Shown: positions 54,509 to 63,554 of the stretch, in pieces
Layout: each line of letters opens with the position of its first letter
How positions within the stretch are numbered: position 1 is the first letter of the stretch
Assembly: GCF_015477765.1 (NCBI RefSeq)
Contig: NZ_JADLQQ010000003.1
Span: forward strand, 310,001-374,000
Source: Nocardia transvalensis
GTDB taxonomy: Bacteria; Actinomycetota; Actinomycetes; Mycobacteriales; Mycobacteriaceae
Length of the DNA stretch: 64,000 nucleotides
Direction: 5' to 3'
Position numbers and translations under genes: made by a program
Notes under the pieces: generated by a model
Databases searched by the model: none
What the model saw: only the letters and a program-made list of their open reading frames with translations
Told to the model about the DNA's origin: nothing

Positions 54509-55591
54509 CTACCGCAGACGAGCCTCCGTTTCCGCGTCGAAGAAGTACACCTCGTCGGTTTTCGGGGTGAGTAGGAGCCGGTCGCCGAGGGCCACCCGGA
54601 AGCGGCGGTCGACGCGGGCGACGATCCTGCCGGAGCGGCTGGACCAGTGGTCGGTGATGCCGTGGGTGTAGACGAAGGATTCGGCGCCGAGTTCCTCGAG
54701 CAGCTCCACCTCGACCGGGAGGGCATTGCCCGGATCCGTGGTGGCCTCCCAGGATTCGGGGCGGATGCCGACGACGACGCGGTCGCGGCCGGAGTGGGTG
54801 CGCGGTAGCGGGATGCGCAGCTCACTCAGCACGGCCGCGCCGTCGCGGACCGGGGCCGCGAGCAGGTTCATGGCCGGGGAGCCGATGAATCCGGCGACGA
54901 AGATGTTCACCGGGTCGTCGTACAGTTCCCGAGGCCCGGCGATCTGCTGCAGCGTGCCGTCGCGCAGCACAGCCACCCGGTCACCCATGGTCATCGCCTC
55001 CACCTGGTCGTGGGTGACGTAGACCGTGGTGGTGCCCAGGCGTTTCTGCAGGGCGGCGATCTGGGCGCGGGTGCTCACCCGCAGCTTCGCGTCCAGATTC
55101 GACAGCGGCTCGTCCATGCAGAACACCTGGGGTCGGCGGACTATCGCGCGCCCCATCGCCACCCGCTGGCGTTGTCCGCCGGACAGTTTCGCCGGTTTGC
55201 GGTCGAGCAGCTGCTCGAGTTCGAGCATCTGCGCCGCCGCCCGCACGCGGGCCATGGTGTCGGCCTTGTTCATTCCCGCATTGCGCAGCGCGAAGCCCAT
55301 ATTCTGGGCCACCGTCATATTCGGGTACAGCGCATAGCTCTGGAACACCATCGCCACGTCCCGCGCACGCGGCGGCAGCCCCGTCACATCCCGGCCGCCG
55401 ATCAGAATGCGGCCCTGTTCAACCGATTCCAGTCCGGCCAGCATGCGCAGGCTCGTCGACTTGCCACAGCCCGACGGACCGACGAGCACCAGAAACTCGC
55501 CGTCGGCTATCTCGATATCCAGATCGTCGACCGCCGGTGTGGGTGCACCTGGGTACAGGTGCGTCGCGTTCTCGAATTGCACCGTCGCCAT
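54509..55591 (-). CDS. ugpC: ABC transporter ATPase UgpC/MsiK-like
   Basis: A 360-residue sugar-type ATPase. Walker A is GPSGCGKST, the signature LSGGQRQRVAMGRAIV, Walker B VFCMDEP and the switch YVTHD. A C-terminal OB/TOBE regulatory domain has GIRPESWEA and GDRLLLTPKTDEVYFFDAE. It energises the UgpA/UgpE permease. Last gene of the ugpAEBC order, 27 bases after ugpB. Confidence 0.92.
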   Translation of the reverse strand: MATVQFENATHLYPGAPTPAVDDLDIEIADGEFLVLVGPSGCGKSTSLRMLAGLESVEQGRILIGGRDVTGLPPRARDVAMVFQSYALYPNMTVAQNMGFALRNAGMNKADTMARVRAAAQMLELEQLLDRKPAKLSGGQRQRVAMGRAIVRRPQVFCMDEPLSNLDAKLRVSTRAQIAALQKRLGTTTVYVTHDQVEAMTMGDRVAVLRDGTLQQIAGPRELYDDPVNIFVAGFIGSPAMNLLAAPVRDGAAVLSELRIPLPRTHSGRDRVVVGIRPESWEATTDPGNALPVEVELLEELGAESFVYTHGITDHWSSRSGRIVARVDRRFRVALGDRLLLTPKTDEVYFFDAETEARLR

Positions 55592-55618
55592 GCGGCCGGT
55601 CCTCCTTCGTTCGGCCGG

Positions 55619-56947
55619 CTACTTCGGCAGCCTGGGGGCGATCTGGCGGTCGTAGATCGCCTGCAGCTGACCGGTCACATCGGCGTACACCGACGCGACA
55701 TCCTTGTTCTGCAAACCGATCTGCTCGAGCCCGGTGCCGATGATCTGGTCCGCACCCGGCAGGAACACCCGCGCGTAGTCCTGCGGCTTGGTCAGCGGGA
55801 GCTGGTCGAGTGCGGTCTTGAAGTTCGGGTTCTCGGCCAGGAACTTCTTCTCGCTGGCATCCTCGGCCGCCGACTTGCGTACCGGGATGTAGCCGGTGGC
55901 CTGGGTGAAGTACGCGGTATTGGCCGGGTTGGTGATGAACTCGATGAACTTCAGCGCATTGGTCTTGCGCTCATCGGAGATGCGCGCCGGAATCGCCAGT
56001 CCCGCGCCGCCCGTGGTGCAGCCCGGGCCGTGCGGATGCGGCAGGAAGGCCGTGCCGAAGTCGAGTTTGCCGCCGGCATTGGCCTTGACACCCTTGAGAT
56101 CTCCGGTGGACGCGATGGCCGAGGCCACGACGCCGGTGCCGAAGTCCACGGCGACCTGCGGGCGAATGCTCGCGTACCGCTTGGCGTTGATCGACTCGCG
56201 CAGGTAGTTGCCCGCGGCGATGGTGGCCGGATCGGTGAACCGCAGCTTCCACTGATCGGAGTAGGCGCCGCCGAAGGTCCAGGTCGGTCCCTGGAAGGTC
56301 CACGCCAGATAGTTCTTGGCGTCGCCCCATCCGTGCGCCCATTTACCCTCGCCGACCACGCTCTGGATCTTCGGGCCCCACTCGTCGAACTCCTGCCAGC
56401 TCTCCGGCCCGCGGTCCGGCAGCCCGGCCTTGGCCCACACATCCTTGTTGTAGTAGAAGATCTGCGTCGAGCGGGAGTACGGCAGCGCCCAAATCTTGCC
56501 GTTGAACTTGTAGTCGTCGACGAAGGAGTCGACATAGTCGCCGACCCGCACGCCCTGGCTGGACAGGTGATCGTTGAGCGGTTCGATCGAGCCGTTCAGG
56601 GCGTAGTTGAACCACCAGACATCCGACAGCACAACGACGTCCGGGAGCTCGCCGCCGGACAGTGCCGCATTGAACTTCTGCGCCACCTCCTCGTAGTTGC
56701 GTCCGGCATCGATGAGGTTGACCTTCAGGCCCGGATGCTGGGCCTGGAACCGGTTGATCAGTTCGGTCTCCTGATCCTTGGAGGTGCCCGGGTGATTGGA
56801 CCAGAAGGTGAGGGTGTTCGCGTCGCCGGACTGCTTCGAACCGCCTCCGGTGCCCGCACAGGCGGTCAGCGCGAGGCCTGCCGCGGCGGCACCGGTGAGA
56901 CCGAGAAACCCGCGTCGCGACAGCGACGGGAAACGAGCATCGGACAC
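55619..56947 (-). CDS. ugpB: ABC transporter substrate-binding lipoprotein UgpB-like
   Basis: A 442-residue protein; GTG 56947 follows AAGGAGACTCCT. The signal has twin arginines (SRRGFLGLTG) and a lipobox LTAC with Cys30, so export is probably by Tat with lipid attachment. The mature part has LTFWSNHPGTSKDQETELINRFQAQHPGLKV and GGAGLAIPARISDERKTNA, typical of family 1 sugar binders. The order matches M. tuberculosis ugpAEBC, which takes up glycerophosphocholine; the substrate here is inferred. Confidence 0.9.
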   Translation of the reverse strand: MSDARFPSLSRRGFLGLTGAAAAGLALTACAGTGGGSKQSGDANTLTFWSNHPGTSKDQETELINRFQAQHPGLKVNLIDAGRNYEEVAQKFNAALSGGELPDVVVLSDVWWFNYALNGSIEPLNDHLSSQGVRVGDYVDSFVDDYKFNGKIWALPYSRSTQIFYYNKDVWAKAGLPDRGPESWQEFDEWGPKIQSVVGEGKWAHGWGDAKNYLAWTFQGPTWTFGGAYSDQWKLRFTDPATIAAGNYLRESINAKRYASIRPQVAVDFGTGVVASAIASTGDLKGVKANAGGKLDFGTAFLPHPHGPGCTTGGAGLAIPARISDERKTNALKFIEFITNPANTAYFTQATGYIPVRKSAAEDASEKKFLAENPNFKTALDQLPLTKPQDYARVFLPGADQIIGTGLEQIGLQNKDVASVYADVTGQLQAIYDRQIAPRLPK

Positions 56948-56966
56948 AGGAGTCTCCTTATCGGGG

Positions 56967-57800
56967 TCAACCTTTGACCGCACCGGAGGTGAGGCCCTTG
57001 ATCATGTGGCGCTGCAGGAGCAGGAACACCACCAGGATCGGCAGCATGGTGAGCAGGGTTCCGGCCATCACCGGTCCCCAGTTGGTGACGCTGGGGTTCT
57101 CGGTGTTCTGCAACAGGGTCAGGCCCACCGGCAGCGGTGCGACCCGCGAGTCGTCGGCCATCAGGAACGGCCACAGATATTCGTTCCATTCGTTGACCAG
57201 CGTGACGACCGCGAAGGCGACCATCGTCGGCCCGGACATGGGCAGCACCACCCGGGTCAGCAGCCGCCACCAGTTGGCGCCGTCAATCCGCGCCGCCTCG
57301 ATCACCTCGACCGGCAGCGACAGGAAGTGATTGCGCATCAGGAAGGTGCCGAAGGCGACGCCGCACAGCGGAACGATGATGCCCTGGAAGGTGTTTCGCC
57401 AGCCCAGCTGGGCGATCAGCGCGTAGTTCGAGATGACGGTGATCTGATTGGGCACCATCAGCGCCGCGATGATGACCAGGAAGATGATCGTCTTCCCGGG
57501 AAAGCGCAGGAACACCAGCCCGTAGGCGCTGAACACGCCGAGGATGAACTTCACCGTGGCGACGACCGCGGTGATGATCAGCGAATTGCGCAGGAACTGC
57601 CAGAACGGCAGCGTGGTTGTGGCGTGGTGGTAGTTCTCCGGATGCCAGCTGTGCGGCCACCACACGGCGGGCTGGGTGTAGATGTCCGGCCGATCCTTGA
57701 ACGAGGTGATGAGGATCCAGAACAGCGGCACCCCGACGATGATCAGCACGCACACCATGGCGGCGTAGCCGAGCAGGGTGGCCGCGCGCTGTGTGGTCAT
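56967..57800 (-). CDS. ugpE: ABC transporter permease UgpE-like
   Basis: A 277-residue permease with six membrane helices. The ATPase-contact motif is EVIEAARIDGANWWRLLTRVVLPMSGP, the EAA signature. It begins LLGYAAMVCVLIIVGVPLFWILITSFK. It overlaps ugpA by four bases and lies 19 bases before ugpB. Confidence 0.93.
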   Translation of the reverse strand: MTTQRAATLLGYAAMVCVLIIVGVPLFWILITSFKDRPDIYTQPAVWWPHSWHPENYHHATTTLPFWQFLRNSLIITAVVATVKFILGVFSAYGLVFLRFPGKTIIFLVIIAALMVPNQITVISNYALIAQLGWRNTFQGIIVPLCGVAFGTFLMRNHFLSLPVEVIEAARIDGANWWRLLTRVVLPMSGPTMVAFAVVTLVNEWNEYLWPFLMADDSRVAPLPVGLTLLQNTENPSVTNWGPVMAGTLLTMLPILVVFLLLQRHMIKGLTSGAVKG

Positions 57801-58840
57801 CGGTCACCTCGATCCATGACGCGGACCTGCACCAGCGTGACGATCAGCAGCACCAGGAACATGATGGTCGCGACCGTAGCGCCGTAACCCGCGCGGAAGT
57901 TGCGGAAGGATTCGAGATAGACCTGGTAGACCATGGTCGTGGTGCCGGTGCCCAGCGGCCCGCCGCGCGTCATCACGTTGATGATGTCGAAGACCTGCAG
58001 CGAGTTCAGCATCACCGTGATCGACAGGAAGAACGTCGTGGGCCGCAGCTGGGGTAGCAGCACCCGGGTGAAGGTGGTCCAGCGGCTCGCGCCGTCGATC
58101 TCGGCGGCCTCGAGCAGCTCGTGCCGAACCCCTTGCAGCGCGGCCAGATAGATGACGAAGGCGTAGCCGAGGTTCTTCCAGATGTAGGTGACCGTCACCA
58201 TGACCAGCGCCCAGTGCGGATTCTGGTAGAAATCCGGCACATTCGCGACGCCGAGCCGATGCAGCACGTCCTGCACCAGACCGAAGCTGGGATCGAAGAT
58301 GAACTGGAAGGCCACCCCGATGGCGGCTCCGGAGATCACGAACGGGGCGAAGACCGACGAGCGAACCACATTGCGGCCGAACAGCTTCCGATCCAGCAGC
58401 AGCGCCAGCGCGAGCCCCAGCACCATGCTGCCGACGACGGCCGCCAGGGTGAAGACGACGGTATTGCCGACGACCTGCCAGGAGTCGCTGCGGCTCCACC
58501 ACTCCTTGTAGTTCTCGACGCCGATGTAGCTCGCCACCGGCTCGGAGATGTTCCAGTCGGTGAACGACAGCCGGATGTTGTCCACCAGCGGCCGATACAC
58601 GAACACCCCGAGCAGCACCAGATTCGGCACCACCAGCACCAGGAACAGCGCGTAATCGCTCCAGGGCCGCCCCTTCAGCCCCCGCACCGGGGGCTGGGGC
58701 AATACTCGTTCGGGCCGCGCTCGCACCGCGGCAGTTTGTCTGTTTCGGGCAAAGATACGGTTAATCCGCGACGCCCACCCGTTGAACTGTCCGTGCGCAT
58801 CGGCCCGCGCGGCGGCACCATCGACGGGCAAATCGGACAT
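57797..58840 (-). CDS. ugpA: ABC transporter permease UgpA-like
   Basis: A 347-residue permease with six membrane helices after a hydrophilic N-terminus of about 65 residues. The EAA signature is ELLEAAEIDGASRWTTFTRVLLPQLRP. It is the first gene of the importer operon and lies just past the L,D-transpeptidase terminator, so its promoter must be in the 46-base gap or within the N-terminal coding region; the true start could be later. Confidence 0.92.
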   Translation of the reverse strand: MSDLPVDGAAARADAHGQFNGWASRINRIFARNRQTAAVRARPERVLPQPPVRGLKGRPWSDYALFLVLVVPNLVLLGVFVYRPLVDNIRLSFTDWNISEPVASYIGVENYKEWWSRSDSWQVVGNTVVFTLAAVVGSMVLGLALALLLDRKLFGRNVVRSSVFAPFVISGAAIGVAFQFIFDPSFGLVQDVLHRLGVANVPDFYQNPHWALVMVTVTYIWKNLGYAFVIYLAALQGVRHELLEAAEIDGASRWTTFTRVLLPQLRPTTFFLSITVMLNSLQVFDIINVMTRGGPLGTGTTTMVYQVYLESFRNFRAGYGATVATIMFLVLLIVTLVQVRVMDRGDR

Positions 58841-58886
58841 GCGCCGAATATTAGGGCGATCAGGAGGGATTCGGCGCCGAAACGAG

Positions 58887-58933
58887 AGAGGCCACGCCCC
58901 ATCCGTTGGTCAGAGGGAGGGGGCGTGGCCTCT
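58887..58933 (-). terminator. Terminator after the L,D-transpeptidase gene
   Basis: AGAGGCCACGCCCC (58887-58900) is the exact reverse complement of GGGGCGTGGCCTCT (58920-58933), a 14-base-pair stem with a 19-base loop. It lies eight bases past the L,D-transpeptidase stop and separates that gene from the ugp operon. Confidence 0.8.
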
Positions 58934-58940
58934 ACTTGTT

Positions 58941-59837
58941 CTAGTTCCAGTCGCCCATGCCGTCGCTGGTGCTGAAGGTGCCCGTGGAGTTCTGGACGAC
59001 CACCGGGTCGCCCTTCTGGGAGTTCTCGAAGAACCACTTGGCGTTCTCGGGGCTGAGGTTCAGGCAGCCGTGGCTGGTGTTCGAAACGCCTTGCTGGGCA
59101 ACGGACCACGGGGCGGAGTGAACGAAGATGCCGCTGTTGGACAGGCGGGTGGCGTACTCCACCTCGAGCTTGTAGCCCTCCTTGTCGGTGATCGGCACAC
59201 CGTAGGTGGAGGAGTCCATGATCATCTTCCGGTTCTTCTCACCCACGTAGTAGGTGCCGTTGGGCGTCTCGTGCTTGGGCTTGCCCATGGAGGTCGGCAT
59301 CGTCTTGATCACCTCGCCGTTGCGGGTGACGGTGATGGTGTGGGTGTCGTCGTCGGCGGTGGCGATCACCTCGTCGCCGATCTTGTAGGCCACCTTGGTG
59401 CCGCCCGCCTCGACGGTGATATCGGAGTTGGCGGGCCAGAACTCCTCGGGCCGCCAGCGCACCTGCTTGTCGCCGCGCCAATAGAAGTGGCCGTGCGTCG
59501 GGTTGCTGGAGGTGATCCGGATGGCCTTCTCCGCGGCCTCGTGGTCGGTGACCGGATCCTTGAAGTTGATGATGATCGGCTGCGCGACCCCGACGACGTC
59601 ACCGTCGGACGGGCTGATGCTGGGCGCGGCGAAGTTGGCCTGCGGCAGCGGCGGCGGGTTCTTCACCGGCGCCGCGCCCGGCTCGGGCTGTGGGGCCTGC
59701 ACCACGGCGGGTGCGCCGGGCACATCGGGACCGCCCGGCCACAGTGGGGCCGCCGAGGCGGGGGCTGCGGCAATTGCCGCGGCGGCAATCACCGCCAGCG
59801 AGGTCGCGGCCAGATTCCGACAGGTGGTGGTGCGCAC
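58941..59837 (-). CDS. L,D-transpeptidase (YkuD) with Ig-like domain
   Basis: A 298-residue secreted protein from GTG 59837. Residues 8-30 form a signal peptide (AATSLAVIAAAAIAAAPASA). An Ig-like domain (about 75-165) precedes the YkuD domain. The catalytic motif HGCLN has Cys258 and His256, and IFVHSAPW gives the other conserved His240. Such enzymes make 3-3 crosslinks in peptidoglycan, dominant in mycobacteria, and resist most penicillins but not carbapenems. No lipobox is visible, unlike in LdtMt2. Confidence 0.93.
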   Translation of the reverse strand: MRTTTCRNLAATSLAVIAAAAIAAAPASAAPLWPGGPDVPGAPAVVQAPQPEPGAAPVKNPPPLPQANFAAPSISPSDGDVVGVAQPIIINFKDPVTDHEAAEKAIRITSSNPTHGHFYWRGDKQVRWRPEEFWPANSDITVEAGGTKVAYKIGDEVIATADDDTHTITVTRNGEVIKTMPTSMGKPKHETPNGTYYVGEKNRKMIMDSSTYGVPITDKEGYKLEVEYATRLSNSGIFVHSAPWSVAQQGVSNTSHGCLNLSPENAKWFFENSQKGDPVVVQNSTGTFSTSDGMGDWN

Positions 59838-60146
59838 AGCCGTTTGTCCTCTCCATCCTCTTTTCGCACGCAGGCGGCGTGCGGGAAGGTCTCGCGCGTG
59901 ACTCACGCCGCGCTGTATATAGGCCCCGACCCGGAATCCATTACTACATCCCGCACGGACATGCGCCAATTGCCTTCTGGCAGTTATGAAGACCGACTCC
60001 CCGGTGTGCGACATGTCACGGGTGCCGCGAGGGGGTATCGGCTCGGGGTGAAAGTGCCGTTCGCATCGGCGAGTCGGGATAGCAGACCGTGCAACCGGTC
60101 GGCAACGCCGGCGATGCGCCGCCAAACCTTATTGTGATGCAAATCA
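59838..60146. promoter_or_regulatory. L,D-transpeptidase upstream region with a CRP-like palindrome
   Basis: 309 bases without a gene. At its far end TGTGATGCAAATCACT (60133-60148) fits the CRP half-sites TGTGA-N6-TCACA except for the last base, and overlaps the P450 stop codon. It is about 300 bases from the transpeptidase start. No clear promoter hexamers were found. Confidence 0.35.
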
Positions 60147-61529
60147 CTAATTGCGGGATCGGACGAAAACGACATCGAAGGTGATCCCGGCATGCGGGCC
60201 GGTGGCGATGTTGTGCGGCACCGACGGCGGTATCCGGCCACGGGCATAGCGCAGCGTCAGGGCCAGATGCGCCCGATTCAGGATGGTGCCCAGCGCGATG
60301 CGCAACTCGTAGTCCGCCAGCGCCGCGCCCGGGCAGCGCCGGTGCCCGCCCCCGTACGGGGCGAATTCGAACGGACTGTAGCGGCGTTCGAGGAAGCGGT
60401 GCGGGGCGAACGCCGCCGGGACGGACCACACCTGCGGATCGGAATGCAGCAGCGGTGTGGCGACCCCCATCGTGTCTCCGGCCGCCAGTTCGACCCCGCA
60501 CAGCGTGAACGGCCCGGTCAGCCGGCGCAGCACGATCGGCACCGGCGGATGCAGCCGCAGGGTTTCCTGGCTGACGGCATCCAGATACGGCAGCCGGACC
60601 AGCTCGTCCGGTGCGACGCCGGGACCGGCCGCGGTCAGCTCCGCCCGCAGCCGGTGCAGCGTTGCGGGGTGACGGTGCAGTCGATACAGCGCCCACACCA
60701 GGCTGGTGGCGGTGGTCTCGTGCCCCGCGACCAGCAGGGTGCGCAGCTGTTCCCGCAGTTCGTCGTCGGAGACGGTGGTGCCGTCGTCGTCGTCGTATCG
60801 GGCGGTCAGCAGCGCGCCGAGGATGTCCGTACCGGTCGTTCCGGTTGCGCGCCGATCCGTGATCTCCTCGGTGATCAATGCGTCGAGCCGCTCGCGGGCG
60901 GCGAGGAAACGGTCCCACGGCGCATACCCGAAAGCGCTGCGCCGCAACATCGGAACCAGCATGAGCGGTCCGCTGAAGGCATTCAGGAACTCCACCACCG
61001 CGGCGGAATAGGCCGATCTGCGATCGTGGTCGTCGATCCCGAACACCGCCTGCAGGATCACCCGCAGGGTGATCGCCCGCGCCGCGGCGCGGGCATCGAC
61101 CTCCGCCCCGATCCGCCACGGCTGTCCCGTGCCGAGGCCATCCAGCTCTTCGTGCACCGCATCGCGAATTATCGTGCCGTAACGACGAATTCGATCCCGA
61201 TGAAATGCGGGCACCAGCAACGACCGGTCACGCCGATGTCGCCCCGCCCGCGCCAGAATCAACGAGGACGAACCGACCAGCGGCTCAATGGGATTCGGCA
61301 GCGGTGGTTCCAGCAGCTCTACGGGCGCCCGAAACAGTTCCTTTGCGCCCGAACACGTTCCGGTGAACAATGCCGCTCCGAATGCGGGAAATCGCACGAA
61401 GAACGGATCACCCTCGCGCTGTCTTCGCCACCGGAAATACCGTTCGAAATTGATTCCGGCCCACAACGCATGGACCACCGCCGGCCGCGGCATCCGTGGC
61501 CCACCCGCCGTTCGCGTCCCCACCCTCAT
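60147..61529 (-). CDS. Cytochrome P450
   Basis: A 460-residue P450. The I-helix motif is AGHETT (268-273), the ExxR is ETLR (322-325), and the heme loop FAPYGGGHRRCPGA places the thiolate ligand at Cys399. The ExxR region ETLRLHPPVPIVLRR resembles class E P450s (CYP102/CYP110-like) rather than the usual short bacterial type. The substrate is unknown. It lies 48 bases downstream of a serine hydrolase gene in the same direction, and no ferredoxin or reductase is adjacent. Confidence 0.92.
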   Translation of the reverse strand: MRVGTRTAGGPRMPRPAVVHALWAGINFERYFRWRRQREGDPFFVRFPAFGAALFTGTCSGAKELFRAPVELLEPPLPNPIEPLVGSSSLILARAGRHRRDRSLLVPAFHRDRIRRYGTIIRDAVHEELDGLGTGQPWRIGAEVDARAAARAITLRVILQAVFGIDDHDRRSAYSAAVVEFLNAFSGPLMLVPMLRRSAFGYAPWDRFLAARERLDALITEEITDRRATGTTGTDILGALLTARYDDDDGTTVSDDELREQLRTLLVAGHETTATSLVWALYRLHRHPATLHRLRAELTAAGPGVAPDELVRLPYLDAVSQETLRLHPPVPIVLRRLTGPFTLCGVELAAGDTMGVATPLLHSDPQVWSVPAAFAPHRFLERRYSPFEFAPYGGGHRRCPGAALADYELRIALGTILNRAHLALTLRYARGRIPPSVPHNIATGPHAGITFDVVFVRSRN

Positions 61530-61576
61530 ATGCGCAGATACGAATTACACAGCCGCGCGGTTCGAAATCCGCTCTG

Positions 61577-62806
61577 CTATCCCCGGTCGCGCAGGACCAC
61601 CGAGCGGGCGTGGGCGCCCAGGCGGGCAAGGCGGCCGTCGCCGATGGTGTTGAGCCTGTTGCCGAGGCGATTGGTGACGAAGGCGACCGACATGCCCAGC
61701 TCGGGGTCGGCGAAGGCGCCGGAGCCGCCGACGCCGTAGTGGCCGAAGGCCCTTCGGGCGGGGCGGCGGGTGGCCAGCGGCGGACGGTGGTAGCCGAGAG
61801 TGAACGGGACCTGGACCCCGAGGACGTAATCGCGCCGCGGGGCGCGTTGCACCCGATTGATCACGGCGATCGTTTCCGGCCGCAGCAGTTGCACATCGTC
61901 GATCCGGCCGTCGTTGGCGAGGGCCCCGTACATGCGGGCCAGCGCGCGGGCCGAGAACACACCGTTGAAGCCGGGCATGACCGCGTCGTGCACGCGCGGA
62001 TCGTTGATCAGCACATCGAACCCCAGCGGCATCCCGGCCTCGGCGACCCCGGCGAGCGCCCGGTTGCGGGCGATCACCGCCGAGGCGGTGTCCCAGCGCA
62101 GGATCGGCACCCGCAGGCGCGGGAAGGTGCGCGCGATGCGATGGCGCTCGGATTCCGGAACCCGGAACCAGAACTCCTCGGTCCGCAGCGGTTCGGCGAT
62201 CTCGCGGCGCAGCACCTCGGTGAAGCCCTCGCCGGTCACCCGCTGCACGATCTCGGCGACCAACCAACCGAAGGTGACGGCGTGATAGCCGGAGGCCTGC
62301 AGCCGGCGCGGGTCCGGTTCGGCGTCGGCCAGGGCCGCCACCATGGCGTCGTAGTCGAGAATTCCGTCGGAGGTGGCGGCCAGGCCGCGCACCCGGTGCA
62401 GTCCGGACCGGTGGGCCAGCACCTCGCGGACGGTGATGGTGTCCTTGCCGTGCGCGGCGAATTCCGGCCAGTACCGCGCCACCGGCGCCTCGTAGTCGAT
62501 CAGTCCCCGCTCGGCCAGCCGGTGCAGCACGGTCGCGGCGACACCCTTGCCGGTGGAGAAGCTCAGGGCCACCGTGTCCTCGCGCCACCGCCGGTCCGGC
62601 GCGGCCCATCCGGCCCACACGTCGACCACCGGCTCACCGTGCAGATACACCGCGAAGGCCCCGCCACCGCGAATGGGCCGATCGAACATCCGGAAGAAGC
62701 GGTGGACGACGGGCACGAAACGCGGATCGATCACCATCTGTCGTGTCGCGCCGGTCGGCGATTCGGACATGGTCTGTGATTCGGGAACATGCCTTGCCGC
62801 ACTCAT
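61577..62806 (-). CDS. Beta-lactamase-fold serine hydrolase
   Basis: A 409-residue protein; the start at 62806 follows AGGAGGTGCGGC. The SxxK motif is SFSTGKG, with a tyrosine motif at GYHAVTFG and a late HYGVGGSG in place of KTG. This is the class C/esterase (EstB, LipE-like) layout with FAVYLHGEPVVDVWAGWA near the start. No signal peptide is seen, so an esterase or lipase role is likelier than penicillin hydrolysis. It probably shares an operon with the P450. Confidence 0.88.
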   Translation of the reverse strand: MSAARHVPESQTMSESPTGATRQMVIDPRFVPVVHRFFRMFDRPIRGGGAFAVYLHGEPVVDVWAGWAAPDRRWREDTVALSFSTGKGVAATVLHRLAERGLIDYEAPVARYWPEFAAHGKDTITVREVLAHRSGLHRVRGLAATSDGILDYDAMVAALADAEPDPRRLQASGYHAVTFGWLVAEIVQRVTGEGFTEVLRREIAEPLRTEEFWFRVPESERHRIARTFPRLRVPILRWDTASAVIARNRALAGVAEAGMPLGFDVLINDPRVHDAVMPGFNGVFSARALARMYGALANDGRIDDVQLLRPETIAVINRVQRAPRRDYVLGVQVPFTLGYHRPPLATRRPARRAFGHYGVGGSGAFADPELGMSVAFVTNRLGNRLNTIGDGRLARLGAHARSVVLRDRG

Positions 62807-62891
62807 GTGCCGCACCTCCTGCCGCCGCTGCGCCGCGGCCCAGCTCTGCATATCGGCCCGCCCGGGTGTGCGCGGGCAGGGGTCCCGAAGA

Positions 62892-63416
62892 TCAGGGTAA
62901 CGCGGCGGGCGGGGTACGCCAGATCCCCACCGGGGTGGCCAGGCATGTGGCACCGGTGCGGGAATCCCACGCCAACGCCACCGTACCCAGGCAGGCGGCC
63001 GAGCGGTCGGCGGAAATCACCTGTGCCGCAGAGCCGCTCATCGCCACCGAGAGCCCGACGCGACCGGCACCCGCCGCGTCGTCGAGCGAGGTGAGGGCGA
63101 CGGCGTTCGGCCCGAGGCCGATCGCGACCGGAACCCCGGTCGTGCCCTCGCTGGCACCGATACCCCCTGATGCACCGACACCCAACGCCATCGCCCCCGC
63201 GGTTGCCTTGGCGTAACCCACCCCGTCGAAGCCGACCGCCCGAGCATGGCCGGAATCGGCGACGGTGGCCCGGCAGGCGGTGGCACCGGCGACGATCGTG
63301 ATATCCCCCCCGTCGTCGGAATCGCAATGCACACCGGTTGCCGAAGCCGTTGTCGTCGCCCCCACACAGGCACCTGCCGCGGCGGCCGAACACAGGATCG
63401 CGCTGAATACCTTCAC
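62892..63416 (-). CDS. Small secreted protein of unknown function
   Basis: A 174-residue protein from GTG 63416, with AAGGGAGCAGACG before it. A signal peptide is clear (FSAILCSAAAAGACVGATTTASA). The mature part is rich in Ala, Gly, Val and Ser with four cysteines: HCDSDDGG, TACRATV, AACLGTV and ATCLATPV, likely two disulfides. It resembles secreted proteins common in Nocardia, but I cannot name a function. It could be translated 85 bases ahead of the serine hydrolase gene. Confidence 0.75.
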   Translation of the reverse strand: MKVFSAILCSAAAAGACVGATTTASATGVHCDSDDGGDITIVAGATACRATVADSGHARAVGFDGVGYAKATAGAMALGVGASGGIGASEGTTGVPVAIGLGPNAVALTSLDDAAGAGRVGLSVAMSGSAAQVISADRSAACLGTVALAWDSRTGATCLATPVGIWRTPPAALP

Positions 63417-63554
63417 CGTCTGCTCCCTTCGGGCCGGGCTCTTCTCACCATAACCGGATGAGTTGCCGCAAGATCGAATTCGGCTCCCGGCCACGTCGCC
63501 GACGGACCGGTCCGTGTCGAATCCGTGACCGGTGCCGGGTGGAGCCGTAGCGTG

